Made by a program: the position numbers and the translations under genes. A stretch of DNA of 64,000 nucleotides from Blastococcus sp. TML/M2B (GTDB lineage: Bacteria; Actinomycetota; Actinomycetes; Mycobacteriales; Geodermatophilaceae). Location of the stretch: assembly GCF_016612865.1 (NCBI RefSeq), contig NZ_JAENZZ010000001.1, positions 1,720,223 to 1,784,222 on the forward strand, given 5' to 3'. The notes below the pieces were generated by a model that was not told the origin of the DNA, ran no database searches, and saw nothing but the letters and a program-made list of their open reading frames with translations. Positions 37,485 through 61,307 of this stretch are shown one piece after another; positions within the stretch are counted from its first letter, which is position 1, and the number at the start of each line of letters is the position of its first letter.

Positions 37485-39960
37485 GTGAGAGTCCCCATCG
37501 GCTGGCTGGCCGAGTACGTCGACGTCCCCGCCGGGACGACGGTCGAGGACCTCGACACCGCCTCCGTGCGGCTGGGCCTCGAGGTCGAGGAGATCCACCG
37601 CGCCGAGCCGGTCGAGGGCCCGCTGGTCGTCGGGAAGGTCCTCGGGATCGAGGAGCTCACCGGGTTCAAGAAGCCGATCCGGTTCTGCTCGGTCGACGTG
37701 GGGGAAGCGGCCCCGCGCGGCATCGTCTGCGGCGCGCGCAACTTCGCCGTCGGCGACACCGTCGTCGTCGCGCTGCCCGGCGCGGTGCTGCCCGGCGGGT
37801 TCGCGATCGCTTCCCGGAAGACCTACGACCGGATCTCCGACGGGATGATCTGCTCGGTCCGCGAGCTCGGCCTCGGCGAGGACCACGCCGGCATCCTGGT
37901 GCTGGGGAGCGAGGGCGCCGACGTCCCGCCGCCGGGCACGCCCGCCGGCCCGGTCACCGGCCTGGACGACGTCGTCATCGAGCTGGCCGTCACCCCCGAC
38001 CGGGGCTACTGCCTGTCCATGCGCGGCATCGCCCGCGAGATGGGCACCGGCCTGGCCGCGCCGTGGCGCGACCCGGGCGCGGTCACCCCGCCGGCGTGGT
38101 CCGGCGCCCCCGCCTGGGACGTGCGGGTCGACGCGCCCGAGCGCTGCGACCGGTTCTCCATGCTGGCCCTCGAGGGTCTCGACCCGACCGCGCCCAGCCC
38201 GTGGTGGCTGCGGCGCCGGCTCACCCAGGCCGGCATCCGCAGCATCTCGCTGGCCGTCGACGTGACCAACTACGTGATGCTCGAGCTCGGCCAGCCGATG
38301 CACGCCTTCGACCGCGAGAAGGTCAGCGGGCCGATCACCGTCCGGCTGGCCCGCGAGGGCGAGCGCCTGGAGACCCTCGACGGCAGCACCCGCACCCTCG
38401 CCGCCGGCGACGACCTGCTCATCACCGACGACTCCGGGCCGATCGGTCTGGCCGCGGTCATGGGCGGCGCGACGACCGAGATCGGTGACGGCACGACCTC
38501 GGTGCTGCTGGAGGCGGCGCACTGGGAGCCCACCGGTGTGGCCCGCACGGCGCGCCGGCACCGGCTGCCCAGCGAGGCGGCCAAGCGCTTCGAGCGCGGC
38601 GTCGACCCCGAGCTGACCGTCGTCGCCCTGGCTCGCGCCGCCGAGCTGCTCTGCGAGTACGGCGGCGCGCGCGTCGTCGGCGGCGTCGTGGACCTCGACA
38701 CCCGGGGCCCGCGGCCGCAGATCCCGCTGGACGCCGGCCGGCCCGCGCGCGTGGCCGGCGTCGCCTACACGCCCGGCCAGGTGGTCGAGCTGCTCACCGC
38801 CGTGGGCTGCTCGGTCGACGGCGACGGCACCGACCTGCAGGTGACCCCGCCGTCCTGGCGCCCGGACCTCACCGACCCCGCGGACCTGATCGAGGAGGTC
38901 GTGCGGCTCGCCGGCTACGACGACATCCCCTCGGTGCTGCCGACGGCCCCGCCCGGCCGGGGGCTCACCGACGTGCAGCGCCGGCGCCGCGCGATCGGTC
39001 GCGCGCTGGCCGAGACCGGCTACGTCGAGGCGCCGTCCTACCCGTTCGTCGGGACGCCGGCCCTGGACGCGCTCGGCCTGCCCGAGGACGACGAGCGCCG
39101 CGCGGTCGTGCTGGTGCGCAACCCGCTGTCGGAGGAGGAGCCGGCGCTGCGGACGACGCTGCTGCCCGGCCTGCTCGCCACGCTGGCCCGCAACCTCTCC
39201 CGGGGGCAGCGCGACCTGGCGCTGTTCGAGCACGGCGCGGTCTTCCCCGGCGGGGTGCGCACCCCCGCGCCGCTCCCCGGCGTCGAGGGCCGGCCGGACG
39301 ACGAGACCCTGGCCGCGCTGCTCGGCGCGGTGCCGGCGCAGCCGTGGCACGTCGCCGTCGCGCTCACCGGCTCCCGCGAGCCGCGCGGCTGGTGGGGCGC
39401 CGGGCGCGCCGCGACCTGGGCCGACGCGGTCGAGGCCGCGCGCCGGGTCGCCGCGGCGGCCGGTGTCGAGCTGACCGTCCGGGCGGGGGAGCGGGCGCCC
39501 TGGCACCCGGGCCGCTGCGCCGAGCTGCTGGTCGGCGACGTCGTCGTCGGGCATGCCGGTGAGCTGCACCCCCGGGTGTGCGCCGCGCTGGAGCTGCCGG
39601 CCCGCACCTCGGTGATGGAGCTGGACGTCGACGCGCTGCCCGCATCCCCGGTCGCCGTCGGTCCGCCGATCTCGGCGTTCCCGCCGGTGCTCCAGGACCT
39701 CGCGCTCGTGGTGCGGGACGACGTCCCCTCCGCCGCGGTCGCCGCGGCGCTGCGCGAGGGGGCCGGCGAGCTGCTGGAGTCGCTGCGGCTGTTCGACGTC
39801 TACACCAGGCGCCCCCGTGCCGGCCGGGTCGCGGTCGCTGGCGTTCGCGCTGACGCTGCGGGCGCCGGACCGGACCCTCACCGGTGAGGAGGCGGCCGGC
39901 GTGCGCGACGCCGCCGTCGCCGCCGCCCGGGCCGCGACCGGGGCGGAGCTCCGTGCCTGA
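37485..39960 (+). CDS. pheT: Phenylalanyl-tRNA synthetase beta subunit, C-terminal frameshift
   Basis: GTG 37485 (VRVPIGWLAEYVDVP). Order: tRNA-binding EMAP-like domain (~40-150; VVGKVLGIEE, ICGARNF), B3/B4 (DRFSMLALEGL), B5 (VDVTNYVMLELGQPMHAFD, with VTPPSWRPDL and DLIEEVVRLAGYDDIP), catalytic-like core, and the FDX-ACB anticodon domain starting FPPVLQDLALVV. An extra A at 39807 shifts the frame; after correction RSLAFALTLRAPDRTLTGEE completes the domain, ending at 39960. Corrected length ~825, as expected. Confidence 0.92.
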
Positions 39961-40756
39961 GCTGTCCGGCGTCGCCCTGGTCACCGGGGCGTCCTCGGGC
40001 ATCGGGCGGCACCTGGTCGAGGGGCTGGCCGCCCGCGGCATGGCCGTGGCCGGCCTCGCCCGCACCGAGGACCGGCTGCGGACGGCGATGGACGAGGTCG
40101 CCGCCGCCACCGGCGGGCGCACCCTCGCCGTGGCCGCCGACGTCACCGACCGCGCCTCGGTGGAGGAGGCGGTCGGGCTCGTCCGCGAGGAGCTCGGCCC
40201 GATCGCCCTGCTGGTGAACAACGCCGGCCTGATCGACGAGTTCGAGGTGCCCGTCTGGGAGGCCGACCCCGACCAGTGGTGGGACGTCGTCTCCAGCCAC
40301 GTGCGCGGCGCGCTGCTGACCGTGCGCACCGTCGTGCCCTGGATGGTGCTGCGCAACAGCGGGCGGATCGTGAACCTCGCCAGCGGCATGGGCACCCGCG
40401 GCGCGCCCGACTACTCGGCCTACTCGGTCGCGAAGACCGGGCTCATGCGGCTCACCGAGTCGCTGGCCGGCGCGCTCGAGGGCACCGACGTGCGCGCCTT
40501 CGACGTCGCGCCCGGCGTCGTCGACACCCCGATGACCCGCGCCATGCGCGTGTGGCAGGGCTTCGAGGACTGGACGCCGCCGGAGCGGGTCGTCGCGCTG
40601 GTCGCCGCGATCGCCGCCGGCGAGCTCGACCAGTGGACGGGCCGCTTCGTGCGGGCCGGCGCGGACGACCTCGACGTCCTCCGCGCCACCACACCCGCCG
40701 ACGCCGCCCGGATGCTCCGCCTGCGCCCCTACGGCGACACCGACCCCCTCGCCTGA
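39953..40756 (+). CDS. SDR family NAD(P)-dependent oxidoreductase
   Basis: 267 residues from GTG 39953, overlapping the corrected pheT end by 8 bp. TGASSGIG (~11-18), NNAG at ~87, and SGMGTRGAPDYSAYSVAKTG with the Tyr-x3-Lys pair. Classical SDR; substrate unknown. Plus strand, before the arg cluster. Confidence 0.87.
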   Translation: MPELSGVALVTGASSGIGRHLVEGLAARGMAVAGLARTEDRLRTAMDEVAAATGGRTLAVAADVTDRASVEEAVGLVREELGPIALLVNNAGLIDEFEVPVWEADPDQWWDVVSSHVRGALLTVRTVVPWMVLRNSGRIVNLASGMGTRGAPDYSAYSVAKTGLMRLTESLAGALEGTDVRAFDVAPGVVDTPMTRAMRVWQGFEDWTPPERVVALVAAIAAGELDQWTGRFVRAGADDLDVLRATTPADAARMLRLRPYGDTDPLA

Positions 40757-40858
40757 CCCCGTCGCTCAGCCGGGTTCCGCGGTCCAGTGCGGGGCGGCGG
40801 CAGTCGACGACCAGGTGGTGCAGCCGGGCACGCATGCCGTCGATCGTCTGCCCGCCCA

Positions 40859-40947
40859 GGAACTTTCTGTAACGAAAGTCCCCGTCCAGCCGGGACTTTC
40901 GGTACCGAAAGTCCCGGGCGACGGCGGACTTTCGGTACCGAAAGTCC
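40859..40947. repeat. Palindromic array, family B: three units at 33-bp period, upstream of argC
   Basis: Two perfect copies (core ACTTTCGGTACCGAAAGT) start at 40893 and 40926; a degenerate third (AACTTTCTGTAACGAAAGT) starts at about 40860, keeping the 33-bp spacing. Spacers differ in sequence from those at 28956-29043 but have the same 11-bp length. Unlike that array, this one lies between two co-directional genes (SDR and argC). Confidence 0.85.
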
Positions 40948-40964
40948 GGAGCCGGGTATCCGAG

Positions 40965-49001
<8,037 letters not shown>

Positions 49002-49005
<4 letters not shown>

Positions 49006-50285
49006 CTGCGAACGACGTCCTCACCGAGCTGCACCGCCGCGGGCTGATCGCCCAGAGCACGGACGAGGAGGCGCTGCGCGCGCACCTGGCTGAGGGGCCG
49101 GTCGCCTACTACGCCGGGTTCGACCCGACCGCGCAGAGCCTGCACGTCGGGCACCTGCTGCAGTTCATGGTGCTGCGCGCCCTGCAGCGGGCCGGGCACC
49201 AGCCCGTGGTGCTGGTCGGCGGGGCGACGGGTCTGATCGGTGACCCCCGGCCGACCGCCGAGCGGCAGTTGAACGACCGGGGGACCGTCGCGGGCTGGGT
49301 CGACCGGATCCGCGAGCAGGTGGCCCCGTTCCTCGACGTGCCGGCCCAGCGGGACGGCCTGCCGGCGCCGGTCTACGTGAACAACCTGGACTGGACCGCA
49401 CCGGTGTCGGCCATCGACTTCCTGCGCGACATCGGCAAGCACTTCCGGGTGAGCCAGATGCTGGCCAAGGAGGCGGTGTCGGCCCGGCTGAACTCCGAGG
49501 CCGGCATCAGCTACACCGAGTTCAGCTACCAGATCCTGCAGGCCAACGACTTCCGCGAGCTGCACCAGCGGCACGGGGTGACGCTGCAGACCGGCGGCTC
49601 GGACCAGTGGGGCAACCTCACGGCCGGCATCGACCTGGTGCGGCGGACCTCGGGTGCGCGGGTGCACGCGCTCTCGACGCCGCTGGTGACCAAGTCCGAC
49701 GGCACCAAGTTCGGCAAGTCCGAGGGCGGCGCGGTCTGGCTGGACCCCGCGCTCACCTCGCCGTACGCCTTCTTCCAGTTCTGGCTCAACGCCGACGACG
49801 CCGACGCCCGCGCCTGGCTGCCCCTGTACTCGGAGCGGCCGGCCGAGGAGGTCGAGGCGCTGATCGCGGAGAGCGTGGAGCGCCCGGCGGCGCGGGGCCT
49901 GCAACGGGCGCTGGCGGAGGAGCTGACCCTGCTGGTGCACGGCCCGGAGCAGCTGCGCCAGGCCGAGGCCGCCGGCCGTGCGCTGTTCGGCCGGGACGAC
50001 CTGACCTCCCTGGACGCCGGAACGCTGAGCGCGGCCCTGAGCGAGGCCGGCAGCGTGGACGTCGAGGGGGAGGTGCCGTCGATCGCGGTGCTGCTCCAGC
50101 GCACCGGTCTGGTGGCCAGCCTGTCCGAGGCCCGGCGCACGGTGAAGGAGGGCGGGGCCTACCTGAACAACGAGCGGGTGGCCGACGCCGACGCCGTCCC
50201 GGGGGACGACGCCTGGCTGGCGGGGGGCTGGCTGGTGCTGCGCCGGGGCAAGCGGTCGATCGCCGGGGTGCGGCGCGGCGCTTGA
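49002..50285 (+). CDS. tyrS: Tyrosyl-tRNA synthetase
   Basis: 427 residues from GTG 49002, overlapping the mpg end. YYAGFDPTAQSLHVGHLLQF (HIGH-type, 48-51), GGSDQWGN, TKFGKSEGG (KMSKS-type, ~233-239) and a C-terminal S4-like domain (SLSEARRTVKEGGAYLNNERV). Charges tRNA-Tyr. Last protein gene before the rRNA operon. Confidence 0.96.
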
Positions 50286-50673
50286 CGGGGCGCTGACCTG
50301 CACGTCCGCGCCCACGTGGACGTGGATGTGCCGGGTGGGACGACCCGGTGGCGGGCGTCACGCACCCCGGGTTTGACACGGCCGACACGGCCACGTAACT
50401 TTCTCTTTGCGCCGCGCGGCCCTGAGGGGCCGCCGGACCGGGACCCGCCGCTGGTGGGGGCAACGGAAACCGGCGTAGTGTTGGACATCCAGCCGCAGAC
50501 GGAGCCCGGAAGGGTCGAGTTTGTGCGCGTCCGCTCTTTGAGAACTCAACAGCGTGCCGAAAGTCAGTGCCAAGTAATACCCCGTGCCGGGGGCTTTGTG
50601 TTTCCGGCTGGGATTCCTTTGGTTGATTGATATCGAGAGTGCTAGCTCTCGGTTCTCAGCCGGTTCAAATTCA
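50286..50673 (+). promoter_or_regulatory. rRNA operon promoter and leader region
   Basis: 388 bp without a gene. A textbook promoter lies at 50373-50401: TTGACA, 17 bp, TAACTT. GCTCTTTGAGAACTCAACAG (50531-50550) is the boxA-like antitermination/processing sequence common before actinobacterial 16S genes. A weak inverted repeat CACGTCC/GGACGTG at 50301-50324 may end the tyrS transcript. Confidence 0.8.
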
Positions 50674-55790
<5,117 letters not shown>

Positions 55791-55832
55791 CACCCACTCG
55801 GGCCTGTGTGAGTAAGAGCCGGATAACAAGAT

Positions 55833-55861
55833 TGCTTCGCGTCCACTGTGCGGTTCTGAAC
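55833..55861 (+). other. 3' arm of the pre-23S processing stem
   Basis: Complementary to 52555-52582 with three or four mismatches. Located between the 23S and 5S genes. Confidence 0.75.
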
Positions 55862-55892
55862 GCACGAACCAGGCATGGTTCAAGTTCACAGA

Positions 55893-56010
55893 GTTACGGC
55901 GGCCATGGCGAGAGGGAAACGCCCGGCAACATTCCGAACCCGGAAGCTAAGCCTCTCAGCGCCGATGGTACTGCCCTGGAGACGGGGTGGGAGAGTAGGA
56001 CGCCGCCGGA
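55893..56010 (+). rRNA. rrf: 5S ribosomal RNA
   Basis: GTTACGGCGGCCATGGCGAG through GAACCCGGAAGCTAAGCC and GATGGTACTGC to GGACGCCGCCGGA, about 118 nt; the ends pair (GTTACGGCGGC with GCCGCCGG). Third gene of the operon. Confidence 0.95.
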
Positions 56011-56019
56011 CAACCATTA

Positions 56020-56058
56020 CGAACGGGGGTCAGAGCCACGTGCTCTGGCCCCCGTTCG
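56020..56058 (+). terminator. rRNA operon terminator hairpin
   Basis: CGAACGGGGGTCAGAGC pairs with GCTCTGGCCCCCGTTCG (one G-T) around a CACGT loop. A 17-bp stem just after the 5S gene; the following CGTTGTCCGTTGTTC is only mildly T-rich. Confidence 0.85.
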
Positions 56059-56123
56059 CGTTGTCCGTTGTTCAGCTTTCGGCGGCTTGTGAGTGCGCCG
56101 CTATGTGATGAGGTACCCCGACG

Positions 56124-58125
56124 ATGACTTCTCCGCGACGCGGTTCTGACGGCCCGCGCGGCTCCGGTAGCGGCCGTTCCGGCGCCGGCTCCGGCCGCCC
56201 GGGCTCCCGCGCCCAGCGCCCGGCCGGCGCTTCCGGTCGACCCGGCGCCCCGCGCAACGTCGCCGGCGGCCGCGGTGGGAACGGCGGGGACGGCGAGCGC
56301 CGGGCCTCCGCGTCCGCAGAGCGACCGGGACGCCCGCTACTTCGCCGAGCGCGGCAACGACTCGAGCCCGCGTCGCGGTGCAGACGACCGGGGCGATGCC
56401 CGCGGACGTCCGGGTGGCCGGCCGACGAGCGGTGGTGCTCGCGGCGCCGGGTCGTCACGTGACGACCGCGGTGGCTGGCAGGAGCGTCGTCCCTCGACTG
56501 ACCGCCCGCAGGGTGGCAGCTATCAGGATCGCCGCCCGTCCGGGGACCGTCCCCAGCGCGACCGTCCCCAGGGTGGTGGCTGGCAGGACCGTCGTCCCTC
56601 GGGTGACCGTCCGCAGCGTGATCGCCCCCAGGGTGGTGGCTGGCAGGACCGTCGTCCGGCAGGCGACCGCCCGCAGGGTGGCGGCTGGCAGGACCGCCGT
56701 CCCTCGGGTGACCGTCCGCAGCGTGGCGAGTGGCAGGACCGTCGTCCCTCGGGTGACCGCCCGCAGCGCGGCGAGGGTGGCGGCTACCAGGACCGCCGTC
56801 CGTCCGGTGGCCGCCCGCAGCGCGGGGACTGGCAGGACCGTCGCCCCTCGGGTGACCGCCCGCAGCGCGGCGAGGGTGGCGGCTACCAGGACCGCCGTCC
56901 GTCCGGCGACCGCCCGCAGCGCGGGGACTGGCAGGACCGTCGCCCCCCGGGTGACCGCCCGCAGCGTGGCGAGTGGCAGGACCGTCGCCCCGCCGGGGAC
57001 CGCCCCCAGCGTGACCGTCCCCAGGGTGGTGGTTGGCAGAACCGCCCCTCCGGTGACCGCCCGCAGCGCGGCGACTGGCAGGACCGGCGCCCGTCCGGCG
57101 ACCGGCCGCAGCGGTCCGGCCGTCCGGAGGGCGGTGCCGGGAACTGGCGGGACCGCCGTCCCGGCGACGACCGCCGCGGCGCCCCCGCGCGGGGTCCGCG
57201 TCCCGACGACCGGCAGGACCGTCGTCCGCCGCTGCCGCCCGGTCCCGAGCTCCCCGAGTGGGCCGACCCTCGCGAGCTCGACCCCGCGGTGCGTACCGCG
57301 CTGAAGGGTCTCGACCCCCGCGGCGTGGACAAGGTCGCCGCGCACCTCGTCGCTGCCGGCTCGCTGATCGACGAGGACCCGGAGACCGCCCTGGCGCACG
57401 CCCGCGCGGCGCGCGACCGGGCTTCCCGCGTCGCCGTCGTCCGGGAGGCGGTCGGCGTGGCCGCCTCCCACGCCGGTGACTACGCCGAGGCGGCGCGCGA
57501 GCTCCGTGCCTACCGGCGGATGAGCGGCGACCACGGCTACCGCGCGGTGCTGGCGGACTGCGAGCGGGCCCTCGGTCGGCCCGAGGTCGCCCTGCGGCTC
57601 GTCGCCGAGGCGCTGACGGAGGAGCCGGACCAGGAGGAGACGGCCGAGCTGCGTCTGGTCGAGGCCGGCGCGCGCCGCGACCTCGGCGAGGACGCCGCCG
57701 CCCGGCTCGTCCTCGAGGCGGCGCTGGGTGGACTCGACCCCGAGGCGCTCGCGGACTCCGTCGAGTTCACCGACCTCGACGACCTCATCGACGACGACGA
57801 GGACGACGACCTCGAGGCCGAGACCGAGGGCGCCGACCAGGATCAGACCCTGTCAGGTGGCGACGCCGCGCCGGAGGAGACCGACGCGGCGATCGACCCG
57901 GAGGACGCCGAGCTCGACGACGCCGAGGCACTCGAGGCAGCGATCGAGGCCGAGTTCGAGCGGTCCGACGACGAGGAGCCGGGAGCCGAGGAGTCAGCAG
58001 CCGACGCCGGCGCATTCCCGACCGGCGGCCGGTCGTTCCAGGACGAGGTCGAGGCCGAGGTGGCCGAGCTCCTGGGTGAGACCGGTGACGACGCGGACTC
58101 CGGAGCCGGCAGCACGGACAGCTGA
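56124..58125 (+). CDS. TPR-like protein with long Arg/Gly/Asp/Gln-rich repeat region, frameshifted
   Basis: ATG 56124 opens a Ser/Gly/Arg-rich start (MTSPRRGSDGPRGSGSGRSG) that changes frame around 56275-56315, where SDRDARYFAERGNDSSPRRG begins. From ~56460 to ~57120 come about sixteen tandem units of the type WQDRRPSGDRPQRG, predicted disordered. Then a folded part (PELPEWADPRELDPAVRTALKGLDPRGVDKVAAHLVAAGSLIDEDPETALAHARAAR and helical TPR-like repeats) and a very acidic tail (DDLIDDDEDDDLEAE). Matches the actinobacterial family at the Rv1691 position (basic disordered head plus TPR). Role unknown; the RGG-like head suggests RNA binding. Confidence 0.8.
56490..57120 (+). repeat. In-frame tandem repeats coding DRRPSGDRPQRG units
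   Basis: About sixteen near-identical units of 36-54 bp around GGCTGGCAGGACCGTCGTCC, differing by insertion of RDRPQGG or EGGGY. High identity implies recent expansion, and the copy number may be misassembled. Confidence 0.85.
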
Positions 58126-58217
58126 CAACCGGGCGGCGGGTGTCCACACCCGCCGCCCGCGTCCACAGATGGGGCACGCCCCTGTGCCGGGGCCCCCGGC
58201 CGATCCAGGCTCTGAGC

Positions 58218-58577
58218 ATGAGCGTGGCTGTGATCGACCGGAACGACGTGGTGCTACGGGGACGGTTGTCCGCACCGGCAGAGGTCCGCACCCTGCCGAG
58301 CGGGGACACCCTGGTGACCTTCCGGCTGGTGGTGCGCCGGCCCGAGCCCCGGCCACGCGGTCAGACGGTCGACGTGCTCAGTTGCATCACCTACGACAAG
58401 TCGCTGCAGCGGCGCGTGGCGGCCTGGCAGCCCGGTGACGTCGTGGAGATCGAGGGTGCGCTCCAGCAGCGGTTCTGGCGCACCGGATCCGGCACCGCCT
58501 CGGTGTGCGAGGTCAACTGCCGGCGTGGGCGCAAGGTGCCCCGCGCCTCGGGGCCGGCGACCGAGCGCATCGCGTGA
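58218..58577 (+). CDS. Single-stranded DNA-binding protein-like, short
   Basis: 119 residues from ATG 58218. OB-fold pattern: DVVLRGRLSAPAEVRTLPSGDTLVTFRLVVRRP, TVDVLSCITYDKSLQRRVAAWQPGDVVEIEGALQQRFWR. Lacks the acidic C-terminal tip of the main SSB, so a second SSB-like protein. Substrate presumably single-stranded DNA. Convergent with the DUF1015 gene. Confidence 0.8.
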   Translation: MSVAVIDRNDVVLRGRLSAPAEVRTLPSGDTLVTFRLVVRRPEPRPRGQTVDVLSCITYDKSLQRRVAAWQPGDVVEIEGALQQRFWRTGSGTASVCEVNCRRGRKVPRASGPATERIA

Positions 58578-58584
58578 GGCGCGA

Positions 58585-59924
58585 TCAGTCGTCCAGCGGC
58601 CGGAGCACGAGGCCGGTCCGCGGCTTGGGCACGAACAAGGTGGACTTGCGCGGCATCCGAGCCCCGGCGCGCGCCACGGCGGCGACGTCGGCGGGGGAGG
58701 GCGGGCGGAGCAGGAGGGCGACGCCGTTGCGCTCGCCCGCCGTCCGCAGCGCCTCCTCGACGGTGTGCGCGATGAGCACGCTGCCCGGCTCGTCCGCCCG
58801 CGCCCACAACCCCTCGATCAGCCCCTTGTGCGCCAGCACGACGTCGAGTCCGCGCCAGGCGGCCGGTGCCTCGGCCGGCACCCGGTCGCGCACGGGGGCT
58901 CCCGGATCGCGCAGGCAGAGCAGGCGGAAGCCGTCGGTGACCAGGAAGCCCAGAGCGTCCGGCTCGGCCAGCCAGGCGTCGACAGCCGCGGTGATGGCGA
59001 CCGCCGCCGGCCGGTCGGGGTCCAGCGCGAGCTCGCTCACGGCGAAGCCGACCGCTGCCCGGCGGGCAGCGTCGTCGAGCGGAGGTCCGGTAGGACCCGG
59101 TGGATCGCGGCCACGCGCAGCCCGCCCGGGCCCATCGGCGTCAGCAGCGCGAGGACGGCGTCGCACCCCGGGCAGCCGGGGTCGGTGCGCTGGTGGGCAC
59201 GGGCGGCGGCGAACCGGTGGTGGCCGTCGGCGATGACGGCGCCGGTGCGCCCGAACGCCCCGGCCAGCTCGCCGATCAGCGCGGGGTCGGTCACCCGCCA
59301 CAGCCGGTGGCGGACGCCGTCGTCGTCGAGCACCTGCAGCGTCGGCTCGCTCCGGCGGGCGCGGTCGGTGAGCACGGCGACCTCGTGATCCGGGTCGTGG
59401 GCCAGCACGATCGGCTCGAGGTCGGTGCGGGTGGCGGCGAGCAGCGCGCGACGGCCCTCGACGGCGTCGGGGAAGGTGTCCTCGTGGGGGAGGACCGCGG
59501 TCGAGCCCGGCACCGGCAACCCGACGGCGCCGAGCCAGCCCACCGTCGCGGCGTCGCCGTCGGCGGGCTGCAGCTCGTAGACCCACAGCGCCGATCGCTC
59601 GTCCCGTTCCAGGACGCCCTCGTCCTCCCACGCGGCGAGCATCCGCGCCGCCCGGGTTGCCCAGGCCGGCGCCGTCCCGGCTCCGCCCGCCGGTGCGGGA
59701 TCGGCGGGGACGCCGGGCTCGGGCAGGATGAGCCGCACGATGTTGTGCGGATCGGCGCCGGCCAGGCGCTCCCGGCCGGCGGCGGTCACCAGGTCGTAGG
59801 CGGGCGAGCTCACCCGGGCCAGGTGGTCCGGGTCGTGCACGCGGTAGGTCAGCGCCCGGAAGGGGCGTACCTCCAGGCCCGTCGCGGTATCGGACGGGCG
59901 GTGGTCCGGCGACGACGAGGGCAC
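58585..59924 (-). CDS. DUF1015 protein, frameshifted
   Basis: GTG 59924 start (LEVRPFRALTYRVHDPDHLARVSSPAYDLVT). IADGHHRFAAARAHQ is the family signature. One missing base near 59080-59083 splits the gene; after it the other frame continues LDDAARRAAVGFAVSELAL ... VVLAHKGLIEGLW ... MPRKSTLFVPKPRTGLVLRPLDD to 58585. Corrected length ~447, normal for DUF1015. Function not established. Confidence 0.82.
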
Positions 59925-60036
59925 CAGGGAATCGTAGGAGCGCCGCGCGGATGCGCCGGTGGCGCCCGCGGTACCGGCCGTCGGACCCGCAGGACAGCAC
60001 ATCCACGACAGCAGATCGAGAAGGAGAGGCCACGCG

Positions 60037-61137
60037 ATGCCCGACCCGCGCCGCAGCCCGCTCGCGGCCGGCTCGCCCGGCCCCCTCGCCCAACAGCACG
60101 ACGTCGCGCTGCTGGACCTCGACGGCGTGGTCTACGTCGGCTCCGAGGCGGTACCCGGAGTCCCCGGGGCGCTGCAGCAGGTCCGCCGCAGCGGCATGCG
60201 GCTGGGCTTCGTCACCAACAACGCCGCCCGGACGCCGGAGGAGGTGGCCGCACACCTGACCGAGCTGGGGGTCGAGGCGGCCGCGGCCGACGTCATCACC
60301 AGCTCCCAGGCGGCCGCGACGGTGGTGCTCGAGCTCCTGGGGCCGGGGGCGCGGATCCTGCCCGTGGGCGGGCCCGGGGTGGCGGCCGCCGTGCGCGCGG
60401 CCGGCCTGGAGGTCGTCGAGCGGGCCGAGGACGAGCCGGACGCCGTCGTGCAGGGCTACGGCCGGGAGGTCGGCTGGGCGCAGCTGGCCGAGGCGGTCGT
60501 CGCGGTGCGCAACGGTGCGCGGCACGTGGCCACCAACGCCGACGCCACGATCCCCTCCCGCGCGGTCCGCTGCCGGGCAACGGGGCGATGGTGGGGGTCG
60601 TCAGCGCGGTCACCGGGCGTCCGCCGCTGGTCACCGGCAAGCCCGACCCGGCCATGCACGCCGAGTGCGTGCGGCGCACCCGAGCGCAGCGGCCCCTGGT
60701 CGTCGGGGACCGGCTGGACACCGACATCGAGGGCGCGCAGCGGCGGGCGCGGCCAGCCTGCTCGTGCTCTCCGGCGTCACCGATGCCGCGACGCTGCTCG
60801 CCGCCCTGCTCGACGTGCACCCGTCGGTGCAAGCTGACGCGGTGGGGTGGCGGTGCGGCGACTGGGTCGTGCGGCCGGCCGAGTCGGACGGGCTCCTGCT
60901 GGTGCACGAGCCGGCCGGCGACGGAGAGCGCGCGCCGACGGCGCGGAGCGCGATCCGGACGGGGCCGCTCAGGGGTCCGACGGCGCGGTGCGGGGTTTCG
61001 ACGGGCTGGACGGGTTGCGGGCGCTGTGCGTGGCGCACTGGATCCGGCACCCCGACGGCGGTGCCCCGGCCAGGGTGCTCGGCGAGGGCGTCGAGGCATC
61101 GACCGCGCTGCGGAACTGGGGCATCGGCACCGGCTGA
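60037..61137 (+). CDS. HAD-IIA family phosphatase, several frameshifts
   Basis: ATG 60037 after AAGGAGAG. LLDLDGVVYVGSEAVPGVPGAL (HAD motif I, DxDGV), LGFVTNNAARTPEEVAAHL (motif II). Frame breaks from missing bases near 60556-60560, 60741-60746 and ~60930; joining the frames gives NGAMVGVVSAVTGRPPLVTGKPDPAMH, VVGDRLDTDIEGA (motif IV) and a tail LDGLRALCVAHWIRHPDGG. Corrected length ~367, like Rv1692 (glycerol-3-phosphate/4-nitrophenyl phosphatase type). Position after the TPR gene supports the call. Confidence 0.82.
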
Positions 61138-61156
61138 CTGGGCCACGACGGCCCGG

Positions 61157-61238
61157 GACCACGGAGACGGCGCGCGGCCACGCGGACGGAACAGGACCAC
61201 GGGAGACGGCGCGCGACCACGCGGACGGGACGGACCAC
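61157..61238. repeat. 38-bp tandem direct repeat
   Basis: Two 38-bp units (61157-61194 and 61195-61232) and the first bases of a third, each starting GACCACGG(G)AGACGGCGCG. Lies in the 170-bp gap between the HAD gene and the convergent SCP2 gene, which otherwise holds nothing recognisable. Confidence 0.7.
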
Positions 61239-61307
61239 GCGTGCCGGCGTGCGGCGGGACGCCGTGCGGTCAGGGTCGGGCGCGCGGCCCGGACGGTGCG
61301 AGCGCGG

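Noticed and set aside
56378..57534. Alternative frames through the tandem repeat on both strands (Val/Ala/Thr-rich)
   Set aside because: Repeat units whose length is a multiple of three keep all frames open; only the DRRPSG frame joins to the conserved TPR part.
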